Origin: Acidimicrobiaceae bacterium
GTDB taxonomy: Bacteria > Actinomycetota > Acidimicrobiia > Acidimicrobiales > RAAP-2
Assembly (NCBI GenBank): GCA_947447225.1
Contig: CANFJV010000004.1
Coordinates: 1-52,384, forward strand
Length of the DNA: 52,384 bases
Direction: 5' to 3'
A program made the position numbers and the translations under genes. The notes under the pieces were generated by a model. It saw nothing but the letters and a program-made list of their open reading frames with translations. It did not search any database and was not told the DNA's origin. This document shows, piece by piece, positions 8,878 through 15,849 of this stretch (position 1 is its first letter; every line of letters starts with the position of its first letter).

Positions 8878-9468
8878 TTAAAACTCCCACTCAATTGGAC
8901 GAATGGCTTTGGCCGGACTTCCAACAGCGAGCATTCCTGGAGCAATATCTGACGTCACTACTGAGCCAGCTGCGATGACGGCACCCTTGCCAATGGTGAC
9001 GCCCTTCAAGATAGTGACGTTCGCACCAACCCACACATGATCTTCAATCACGACCGGTGCCGATATTTCCTGACCTTCAATTGGGTGAAAGTCGGTGTCG
9101 GTTACCAAAGTGTTGAATCCAAGGCCTGATTTTGTGCCAATCGTCACTGAATTCCGGCAAAAGATTTGCGCACCAGAATTCAGCACCGTCCTGTCGCTAA
9201 TGCGCAACCTCGCGCCAATACCTTCAACGTTGATTCTCGAATACTCATACAAAATGACGGAGTGTCCAAGTTCCAGCGTGGCACCAGGAGTGACACCGAC
9301 GAAGCAGTGACGGTGAACGCGAAATCGTGACCCATCAACAGGAACCGTTAGACAGGCAATCGCTCCTCTTATCAAACTGAAAAACTTGGTTCTTGGGTAT
9401 CGCCTCGAACGCCACGCATCGAAAAGAGACACTCTACCAATTCTATAGAGAACGTGTGATTTCTTCAC
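8878..9468 (-). CDS. Hexapeptide-repeat acyltransferase (WcaF/maltose O-acetyltransferase-like)
   Basis: 196 residues from the GTG at 9468; a TTG at 9492 is the only longer start. The GTG is preferred because TATGGT lies exactly 6 nt before it. The C-terminal two thirds is a left-handed beta-helix with hexapeptide periodicity, and the end has the usual xenobiotic/sugar acetyltransferase pattern: Val-Trp-Val-Gly-Ala-Asn-Val-Thr-Ile, then Gly-Ser-Val-Val-Thr-Ser-Asp-Ile and Gly-Ser-Pro-Ala-Lys. A His in Asp-Thr-Asp-Phe-His-Pro is the likely catalytic base. The family transfers acetyl from acetyl-CoA to a sugar hydroxyl. Its closeness to the glycan operon suggests O-acetylation of that polysaccharide or its precursor. 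Confidence 0.85.
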   Translation of the reverse strand: MKKSHVLYRIGRVSLFDAWRSRRYPRTKFFSLIRGAIACLTVPVDGSRFRVHRHCFVGVTPGATLELGHSVILYEYSRINVEGIGARLRISDRTVLNSGAQIFCRNSVTIGTKSGLGFNTLVTDTDFHPIEGQEISAPVVIEDHVWVGANVTILKGVTIGKGAVIAAGSVVTSDIAPGMLAVGSPAKAIRPIEWEF

Positions 9469-9474
9469 GACACC

Positions 9475-9480
9475 ACCATA
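9475..9480 (-). promoter_or_regulatory. -10 element TATGGT, leaderless-type, for the hexapeptide acyltransferase
   Basis: On the minus strand TATGGT is followed by 6 nt and then GTG at 9468. The start choice and the box support each other, so this example is partly circular. Confidence 0.4.
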
Positions 9481-9561
9481 CCAAGATTGCAAAGAACTGC
9501 ACCATCACAAGCGCCACGACGCTTGTTAGTGAGTTTGAAAAGGGAAACCAACCTTCTCGAA

Positions 9562-10899
9562 TTAGGCATTCTCCATTGCGGTAAGCAAGTAGGAGCGGAG
9601 TTCGCTGATGGCAATGCGGATCTGCATCGTAGTGTCGCGGTCTCGAAGCGTCACGCAGTGGTCTTCCAACGTGTCAAAGTCGACCGTCACGCACCACGGC
9701 GTGCCCACCTCGTCTTGTCGTCGATAGCGCTTTCCAATGGACTGAGTGACGTCGTAGTCGCAGAGGAAGTGCTCTTGCAACATTGCAAGAACTTCACGGG
9801 CAGGCGCCTCAATTTCTGGCTTCTTCGACAACGGCAGGATGGCGACTTGGATTGGAGCCAACTTCGGGTGAAGGCGCAAGAGTGAACGAGTCTCGCCACC
9901 CACTTCATCTTCGGTGTACGACGCCAACAAAAAGGCCATCATCGCTCGAGTCGCTCCAGCAGCAGGCTCGATGACGTATGGCGTGTAACGAGTGCTCGTT
10001 GCCTGATCGAAATACTCAAGCTTTTCGCCAGACGCCGAAGCATGAGCGGTCAGGTCATAGTCGCCACGGTTGGCGACGCCTTCGAGTTCATCGAATCCCC
10101 ACGGAAAGGCGAATTCAATGTCGGTTGTGCCCTTGGAGTAGTGAGCAAGGTCCTCCGGCGCGGCCTCGTTCTTCCGTAATTTTTCCTCGGGAAGTCCAAG
10201 TCGGAGGTACCAGTTGAACCGTTCTTCAATCCAGTAGCGGTACCACTGTTCAGCATCTTCTGGCGGGACGAAGAATTCGAGCTCCATTTGTTCGAACTCT
10301 CGTGTTCGAAACACAAAGTTGCCAGGGGTGATTTCGTTGCGGAAGGACTTTCCAATTTGCGCGATGCCAAATGGCGGCTTCTTGCGCATCGTGGTGAGCA
10401 CATTTGCGAAGTTGGTGAACATCCCCTGTGCCGTTTCGGGTCGAAGGTAGGCCGTCGCGCCATCACCTTCAACAGGGCCGGCTTGGGTTTTGAACATAAG
10501 GTTGAACGCGCGAGGTTCGGTGAACTCGGTTGACTTACAGTTGGGGCAGACGCCATTGATCTTGTCTTCACGCCAGCGCTCGTTGCACTTGCGGCAATCA
10601 ACGAGAGGGTCGGTGAATGTCTCGAGGTGGCCGGATGCAGCCCAGATGGCTGGAGGGCTCAAGATGGCAGCATCAAGTCCTACGACATCATCACGACGCT
10701 GCACAATGGCTTTCCACCACTGTTCTTTGACGTTGCGGAGCATTTGCACACCCAAGGGGCCGTAGTCATAGGTCGACCGAAATCCACCGTAAATTTCAGC
10801 CGACTGAAAGATGAAACCTCGGCGCTTGCACAGTGAGGTGACCTTTTCTAAGAGGTCGTTTGGCGTTGAGCGTTCATCAAGATTCGAAGGAGTAGCCAC
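9562..10899 (-). CDS. glyQS: Glycine--tRNA ligase (single-chain, dimeric type)
   Basis: 445 residues from a GTG start that has TAGCCT exactly 6 nt upstream. Class II aminoacyl-tRNA synthetase features are present: an N-terminal Tyr-Gly-Pro-Leu-Gly motif 1 region, motif 2 with Ser-Phe-Arg-Asn-Glu-Ile, and Arg-Pro-Glu-Thr-Ala-Gln-Gly just before it. A four-cysteine insertion (CxxC about residue 104, CxxC about residue 118) resembles that of the Thermus-type enzyme. The C-terminal anticodon-binding domain ends with the Arg-Asp-Arg-Asp-Thr-Thr-Met-Gln region. It charges tRNA-Gly in the cytoplasm. The length is normal for the homodimeric alpha2 form. Confidence 0.96.
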   Translation of the reverse strand: MATPSNLDERSTPNDLLEKVTSLCKRRGFIFQSAEIYGGFRSTYDYGPLGVQMLRNVKEQWWKAIVQRRDDVVGLDAAILSPPAIWAASGHLETFTDPLVDCRKCNERWREDKINGVCPNCKSTEFTEPRAFNLMFKTQAGPVEGDGATAYLRPETAQGMFTNFANVLTTMRKKPPFGIAQIGKSFRNEITPGNFVFRTREFEQMELEFFVPPEDAEQWYRYWIEERFNWYLRLGLPEEKLRKNEAAPEDLAHYSKGTTDIEFAFPWGFDELEGVANRGDYDLTAHASASGEKLEYFDQATSTRYTPYVIEPAAGATRAMMAFLLASYTEDEVGGETRSLLRLHPKLAPIQVAILPLSKKPEIEAPAREVLAMLQEHFLCDYDVTQSIGKRYRRQDEVGTPWCVTVDFDTLEDHCVTLRDRDTTMQIRIAISELRSYLLTAMENA

Positions 10900-10905
10900 C
10901 TCACG

Positions 10906-10911
10906 AGGCTA
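10906..10911 (-). promoter_or_regulatory. -10 element TAGCCT, leaderless-type, for glyQS
   Basis: Minus-strand TAGCCT, then a 6-nt spacer, then the GTG start of glyQS. No convincing -35 box at 16-18 nt. Confidence 0.5.
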
Positions 10912-10959
10912 CAACGTCGCTCTGTTGTCTTCGGTCCCCGCAATGCGGGTTTTGCGCAA

Positions 10960-10992
10960 TACGGTGGGGAGGTGAGTGGGGAATGGCGATGA
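10960..10992 (+). promoter_or_regulatory. hemW promoter region with TACGGT box, six-codon mini-ORF and SD
   Basis: TACGGT (10960-10965) lies 6 nt before a GTG at 10972 that opens a six-codon frame ending TGA at 10990-10992. That TGA overlaps an in-frame hemW ATG at 10989. The same stretch contains GGGGAGGTGAG (10966-10976), which can act as a Shine-Dalgarno for the ATG at 10983 or 10989. Both readings are possible. Confidence 0.35.
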
Positions 10993-12080
10993 CCAACAAC
11001 AACCAGCAGCGAATTGGTGCCTATGTGCATATTCCGTTTTGTCGCTACCGATGTGACTACTGCGCGTTCATCACCTTCACCGATCGCGACCATCTGATTG
11101 GCGCCTATGTCGATGCGTGCATGTTGCAACTGCAACAAGAATCGGCCACCCACCCTCCACTTCACACGTTGTATTTCGGCGGTGGAACGCCGTCGCGGCT
11201 TACGCCGGAACAGGTGGGAAAACTCATCAAATCGGCGACACTCCAACCAGGCGCGGAGGTCTCCATTGAATGCAATCCTGACGATGTCAGCGTTGAACTG
11301 CTCCGCGGCTATGTCGAAGCGGGGGTGACTCGGGCATCGTTCGGCGTGCAATCAACTTCGACGAGAGCACTGCAACAGCTTGGCCGCCCCACCCCCGCAC
11401 TCAGTGTTGAAGAGCTCGCAGAGGTGGTCCGCGAGTGTGGACTTGCCTCATGGAATCTTGATCTCATTTACGGCGCTGCAGGCGAAACGCCCGCAGAGTT
11501 CGGTGCAACACTCGGGCGAATTCTGGCGCTTCGGCCACCACACCTTTCTGCCTATGCGTTAACCGTGGAACCAGGCACACCCCTTGCACGAACCCCTGAG
11601 CGGTATCCAAATGAAGACCATCAAGCCGATCGATACGAGTACCTGAGCGAGCAGTTGAGTAGCGCGGGTTACGTCTTTGAAGAAATCTCGAGTTGGTCGC
11701 TACCTGGCCATGAATGTCTTCATCATGACCTCTACTGGACTGGCGGAAACTATCTCGGAATTGGCGCTGGAGCCCATGGTCACGGCAACGGTCGTCGTTA
11801 CTGGAATTCAGTGAGTCCCGAGCGATACATCGAAGCAGTGCAAACCGGAAGGTCACCGGTTGCTGGAGAAGAACTCCTTGATGAGCAAACCAGGGCACTT
11901 GAACAATTGACCCTCTTGCTCAGAACCGCACATGGCGTCCCATGGGAAGGCATTGATCACGACAAACTACGAGACCTCGGAGCCGAGCGAGCACTCATAG
12001 AACGCCGTGAAAACCGAGCGGTGTTAACCATTGCCGGTCGGCTGGTGGCCAACACCGTCGTGCAGTGTTTGATTGGCTAA
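10983..12080 (+). CDS. hemW: HemW-like radical SAM heme chaperone
   Basis: 365 residues from ATG 10983; ATG 10989 is an equally plausible start. The radical-SAM cluster motif is CxxxCxxC at Cys20, Cys24 and Cys27 after the family hallmark Tyr-Val-His-Ile-Pro-Phe. Next come Tyr-Phe-Gly-Gly-Gly-Thr-Pro-Ser and Glu-Cys-Asn-Pro-Asp-Asp. The C-terminus carries the HemN-like domain (Gly-Ile-Gly-Ala-Gly-Ala-His-Gly, then Tyr-Trp-Asn). HemW proteins bind heme and deliver it to acceptor proteins; many are misannotated as oxygen-independent coproporphyrinogen oxidase. The 3' end interleaves with the stop codon of the convergent ABC permease gene. Confidence 0.93.
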   Translation: MAMTNNNQQRIGAYVHIPFCRYRCDYCAFITFTDRDHLIGAYVDACMLQLQQESATHPPLHTLYFGGGTPSRLTPEQVGKLIKSATLQPGAEVSIECNPDDVSVELLRGYVEAGVTRASFGVQSTSTRALQQLGRPTPALSVEELAEVVRECGLASWNLDLIYGAAGETPAEFGATLGRILALRPPHLSAYALTVEPGTPLARTPERYPNEDHQADRYEYLSEQLSSAGYVFEEISSWSLPGHECLHHDLYWTGGNYLGIGAGAHGHGNGRRYWNSVSPERYIEAVQTGRSPVAGEELLDEQTRALEQLTLLLRTAHGVPWEGIDHDKLRDLGAERALIERRENRAVLTIAGRLVANTVVQCLIG

Positions 12081-12892
12081 TCAACCTTGCGATAGCTGCG
12101 AACCGCAAGCCAGCTAAAGCCGACGAGCAGTACTGCCGCCCACACAAAGGTCCAGCCAACCGCACTCGTGTTGGTGTATGGGCCACCGCACATCAGCGAA
12201 CGAGTCGCAGCAACCACCACGCCAACTGGCTGGTGAATGGCAAACCACTGCAACCAGCCCGGCATGGACTCAACGGGAGCAAAGGCACCTGAGGCAAAGG
12301 TGATCGGGAACAGAATCGGGAACGACATCAACTGTGCCGTTTCTGCGTTTGGCGCCTTCAGACCAATGATGGCAAACCCCCAACTCAGCGCATAGGCAAA
12401 CACAATCATGACAATGCAACCCAAAATGAAGTTGACAACGCCATTGACCATGCGAAATCCAACGGCGAGTCCAACGACGGTCAAGATGACCAACACAAAG
12501 ATGTTGCGAACAAGGTCTGCGGTCGTGCGGCCGGCAAGAACTGCTGACCGGGCCATGGGAAGCGCACGAAAGCGCTCAATGAGGCCCTTCGCCATATCTT
12601 CTGACAGACCAATCGCCGTTGCCACTGCGCCAAAGCACACGGTTTGGACGAAGATGCCGGGCATCAGAAAGTTGACGTAACTCACGCCAGCGACCGGAAT
12701 GGCTCCGCCAAAGACATAGCGAAACAGCAGCACAAACATGATGGGCTGGAGCGAGGAGAAGAAGATCGCTTCAGGGATGCGAAGGCTGGCCATCAAGTTG
12801 CGCCAGGTGACGACTCGCATGTCGCGAAATGCCCACATCGTGCGTTCAATCACGGAGAGTTTTTCCATGGCAACTTCAGCACTTGCGGTCAT
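12077..12892 (-). CDS. ABC-2 type transporter permease (DrrB-like)
   Basis: 271 residues with six predicted membrane helices. The pattern Met-Pro-Gly-Ile-Phe-Val-Gln-Thr near residues 74-81 and the loop Gly-Leu-Ile-Glu-Arg-Phe-Arg-Ala-Leu-Pro-Met are characteristic of DrrB/ABC2_membrane exporters. Its start overlaps the stop of the ATPase gene by 4 bp, so the pair is translated together. Such exporters move hydrophobic drugs or lipids outward; the substrate here is unknown. Confidence 0.9.
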   Translation of the reverse strand: MTASAEVAMEKLSVIERTMWAFRDMRVVTWRNLMASLRIPEAIFFSSLQPIMFVLLFRYVFGGAIPVAGVSYVNFLMPGIFVQTVCFGAVATAIGLSEDMAKGLIERFRALPMARSAVLAGRTTADLVRNIFVLVILTVVGLAVGFRMVNGVVNFILGCIVMIVFAYALSWGFAIIGLKAPNAETAQLMSFPILFPITFASGAFAPVESMPGWLQWFAIHQPVGVVVAATRSLMCGGPYTNTSAVGWTFVWAAVLLVGFSWLAVRSYRKVD

Positions 12893-13905
12893 TGTGCAGA
12901 CTCCTTCTTTGCCTTGCGGCCTTGGCGCTTCGCTGGTGCAGCGTTCGCCACTTCTTCTTCCGTTCGGTGTCCTGTGAGTGACAAGAACACGTCATCGAGA
13001 CTCGGCTCACGAAGCGCAAGTCCGAGGAGTTCCACGCCGGCACCATCGAGGGTGCGAAGCACATCGGCAGCCACCTTCGGTCCATTTTCGACCGTGAGTT
13101 CGAGGAGCGATCCTTCGCGAATTGGTGGTTTTGGTGTGAGTTGTGTGAGCAACGAGCTGGCACGGTCGGCGAGTTCGTGACTGGCGAAGGAAACCTCGAT
13201 CACTGTGGTGCCGAGTTGCGCTTTGAGTTCAGCTGGAGTTCCTTTGGCAATGACTCGTCCTTTTTCCATCACGACGATGTCTTGCGCCAAGCGATCAGCT
13301 TCTTCTAAGTACTGGGTCGTGAGCAGTACGGTCGTGCCGCCATCGACGAGTTCTTCAATGATCTCCCAGAGGTCATTTCGACTCTGTGGATCAAGTCCAG
13401 TCGTTGGTTCATCCAAGAACAGCACTGGTGGCTCTGCCACGAGTGAAGCGGCAAGGTCGAGTCGGCGCCGCATTCCACCCGAATAGGTCTTCGCTGGACG
13501 ATCTCCGGCGTCGGTGAGCTTGAATCGCTCCAAGAGTTCATCAGCTTTTGCTCGGCCAGCAGCTTTGGTGAGATGCGTTAATTGCGCCACCATACGAATG
13601 TTCTCGCGCCCGGTTAAATTCTCATCAACCGTGGCGTATTGGCCCGCGAGTCCAATGGTTCGACGAACCGCATCTGACTGGCGAACGACGTCAAGTCCCA
13701 TGATTTCTGCCGTTCCCTCATCGGGGGACAAAATCGTGGACAAGATTCGAACCGCGGTGGTTTTTCCGGAACCATTTGGTCCAAGGAGACCAGTGACGGT
13801 TCCCCGCTTTACTTCAAGGTCAAAGCCATCGAGAGCGCGGACAGACTGGCCTCGGTTAAACACCTTGACGAGGCCACGCGCAGAAATTGCGAGATCGTTA
13901 TTCAC
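12889..13905 (-). CDS. ABC transporter ATP-binding protein (DrrA family)
   Basis: 338 residues from a GTG with TACGAT exactly 6 nt upstream. Walker A is Gly-Pro-Asn-Gly-Ser-Gly-Lys-Thr near residues 40-47. The signature is Tyr-Ser-Gly-Gly-Met-Arg-Arg-Arg-Leu. Walker B is Val-Leu-Phe-Leu-Asp-Glu-Pro-Thr-Thr-Gly-Leu-Asp. The C-terminal accessory domain with Glu-Pro-Ser-Leu-Asp-Asp-Val-Phe and a basic tail is typical of daunorubicin-resistance-type ATPases. It pairs with the downstream DrrB-like permease. It is divergent from dnaG with only 72 bp between the start codons. Confidence 0.94.
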   Translation of the reverse strand: MNNDLAISARGLVKVFNRGQSVRALDGFDLEVKRGTVTGLLGPNGSGKTTAVRILSTILSPDEGTAEIMGLDVVRQSDAVRRTIGLAGQYATVDENLTGRENIRMVAQLTHLTKAAGRAKADELLERFKLTDAGDRPAKTYSGGMRRRLDLAASLVAEPPVLFLDEPTTGLDPQSRNDLWEIIEELVDGGTTVLLTTQYLEEADRLAQDIVVMEKGRVIAKGTPAELKAQLGTTVIEVSFASHELADRASSLLTQLTPKPPIREGSLLELTVENGPKVAADVLRTLDGAGVELLGLALREPSLDDVFLSLTGHRTEEEVANAAPAKRQGRKAKKESAQ

Positions 13906-13911
13906 AAAACC

Positions 13912-13917
13912 ATCGTA
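13912..13917 (-). promoter_or_regulatory. -10 element TACGAT, leaderless-type, for the drrAB-like operon
   Basis: Minus-strand TACGAT, 6-nt spacer (GGTTTT), then the GTG start at 13905. It faces the dnaG promoter in a 72-bp divergent region. Confidence 0.5.
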
Positions 13918-13965
13918 CCTTGACTACTTCTCACTTTTCGCGGTGACGGTGCTTCGTGCTCGCGC

Positions 13966-13971
13966 TACCGT
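13966..13971 (+). promoter_or_regulatory. -10 element TACCGT, leaderless-type, for dnaG-sigma operon
   Basis: TACCGT is followed by 6 nt and the dnaG ATG at 13978. A TTGACT at 13920-13925 is too far upstream (40 bp) to be its -35. Confidence 0.5.
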
Positions 13972-13977
13972 CGCACT

Positions 13978-15849
13978 ATGGCTTTTTCGCCCGAGGACAT
14001 TGCAGAGGTTCGGGCTCGCACCGATCTTGTTGCCCTGATTTCAGAAAAGTCCTCACTGAGACGCGTGGGGCGTCGGTGGACCGGTCTGTGCCCATTCCAT
14101 CAAGAGAAGTCACCTTCGTTCTCTGTCAATGGAGAAGAAGGCTTCTACCACTGCTTCGGTTGCGGCGTCTCGGGTGACGCCATCAGTTTTGTTCGAGCAA
14201 TTGACCACCTTGATTTTGCTGATGCGGTTCGCTTCTTGGCACAGCGATGTGGCGTCACGCTCACCGAGGATCCTGCCCAAGCGGGTCAAAGCCAGCGTCG
14301 AGCAGCGCTGTATCAAGCCGTAGATGCGGCTGTGGAGTGGTATCACCAGCGACTGCTCTCGGCTCCTGATGCTGGCCGTGCTCGTGACTATCTGAGAAGT
14401 CGCGGGTACAACGGTGACGTGGTGCGCCAATTTCGTCTGGGTTGGGCGCCAGATGACTGGGACGCAATGTCGGTTTCGGTAAAGCTCCCGCCGAAGGTGA
14501 TGGAAGAAGCTGGCTTGAGCTTTACGAATCGGGCAGGTCGTCAACAAGATTTCTTTCGCAATAGGGTGACGTTTCCGATTTGTGATCCGTCTGGGCGCGC
14601 CATTGCTATGGGTGCACGTATCTTGCCAATGCGAGAAGGGGAGATCCCAGACCCAAAACGAGGGCCTGAGCCAAAATATAAGAATTCAACCGAGACCCCG
14701 ATCTATGTCAAGAACCGAACGCTTTATGCCCTGAATTGGGCCAAGGCTGACATTGTTCGTGCCGATGAAGTCGTCGTCTGTGAGGGCTACACCGACGTTA
14801 TTGGTTGTTTTCAAGCCGGGATTCCTCGAGCCGTTGCGACCTGTGGAACTGCACTCACCGAGGACCATTTCAAGACGCTGTCAAACTTTGCAAAACGCAT
14901 TGTGTTGGCGTTTGATGCCGATGCTGCAGGCCAAAATGCCATCACCCGGGTCTACGAGTGGGAAAAAACCCACAGCGCCGAAGTGGTTGTTGCCGCAATG
15001 CCGGAGGGCAGTGATCCCGGACAACTTGCCCGAGAGGATCCACAAACCCTTATCGCTGCAATTGCGGGAGCGCGACCGTTCCTTGCCTTTCGCGTTGACC
15101 GGGTGCTTGGACTTGCGGATCTCTCCGCACCCGAACGTCGAGCCGCAGCAGCAGAACGAGCACTTGCGGTGGTGGCGGAACATCCAAGCGACTTGGCCCG
15201 TGATCAGTATGTGATGTCGATTGCTGATCGTTGCAGCCTTGATGCCGACAACCTCCGTCGTCGCCTTGAGCAACTCCGTCGCGACCCAGAAGCCAGAGCG
15301 AAGTTGCTTCAAGATCGAAAATCGATCACCCGTCGCGAGGTTGACGAGCACCGAGAACCGGAGGCACCTCGCCCCATTCGGCTCGATCCCCGTTTTCGCC
15401 CTGGACTCGAAGCATTGCGAATTGCGGTGCATTTCCCTGAACGTGTGGCAACGCGCCTCGAACCCGCGTTGTTCATTGACCCAATTCAACGAGCGGCGTT
15501 TGAGGCGTTGCTTTCGGCGGAAAGTCTTCAAGCAGCGGTTGACGGTGCCGGCGACGCTGAAGCGCAACTTTTGCGACAGTTGATTGTCGATGAGCCAATG
15601 GTCGACGTGACCGAAGTTGGCGACCCAGTGGAGGCGTGCATTGTGCAACTCGTAAGAACAGCAGCCAAGCGCAACCTTGATGCACTGCTGGCTCGTGCGC
15701 GAACCGAACCCGAAAAATTCGCCGAATTGAGCGAAGCCGCAGCGTCGGCTCGCCGACTGCTTGACGAATTGGTCGAACCGGCAACATCTGGTGCGGCAGA
15801 AGTGGCGTTGGTGCAATGGATCGCAGCGCAAGAAGGAGCGACGCAATGA
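13978..15849 (+). CDS. dnaG: DNA primase
   Basis: 623 residues. The N-terminal CHC2 zinc finger has ligands Cys38, His41, Cys59 and Cys62, in the order Cys-Pro-Phe-His and Tyr-His-Cys-Phe-Gly-Cys-Gly. The TOPRIM domain follows with Val-Cys-Glu-Gly-Tyr-Thr-Asp-Val and Ala-Phe-Asp-Ala-Asp-Ala-Ala-Gly. The C-terminal part, rich in Arg and Glu, matches the DnaB-helicase-binding region. It makes RNA primers at the replication fork. Its last codon overlaps the start of the sigma factor gene (ATGA), recalling the dnaG-rpoD part of the classical macromolecular synthesis operon. Confidence 0.97.
   Translation: MAFSPEDIAEVRARTDLVALISEKSSLRRVGRRWTGLCPFHQEKSPSFSVNGEEGFYHCFGCGVSGDAISFVRAIDHLDFADAVRFLAQRCGVTLTEDPAQAGQSQRRAALYQAVDAAVEWYHQRLLSAPDAGRARDYLRSRGYNGDVVRQFRLGWAPDDWDAMSVSVKLPPKVMEEAGLSFTNRAGRQQDFFRNRVTFPICDPSGRAIAMGARILPMREGEIPDPKRGPEPKYKNSTETPIYVKNRTLYALNWAKADIVRADEVVVCEGYTDVIGCFQAGIPRAVATCGTALTEDHFKTLSNFAKRIVLAFDADAAGQNAITRVYEWEKTHSAEVVVAAMPEGSDPGQLAREDPQTLIAAIAGARPFLAFRVDRVLGLADLSAPERRAAAAERALAVVAEHPSDLARDQYVMSIADRCSLDADNLRRRLEQLRRDPEARAKLLQDRKSITRREVDEHREPEAPRPIRLDPRFRPGLEALRIAVHFPERVATRLEPALFIDPIQRAAFEALLSAESLQAAVDGAGDAEAQLLRQLIVDEPMVDVTEVGDPVEACIVQLVRTAAKRNLDALLARARTEPEKFAELSEAAASARRLLDELVEPATSGAAEVALVQWIAAQEGATQ

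Noticed and set aside
12077-13905. Antibiotic biosynthesis cluster marker
   Set aside because: The ABC pair resembles DrrAB, but no biosynthetic gene lies nearby; such exporters are common housekeeping or lipid transporters.
14881-15846. 321-residue minus-strand frame
   Set aside because: Antisense of dnaG; no family motifs, no promoter, many Cys/Arg/His typical of shadow frames.
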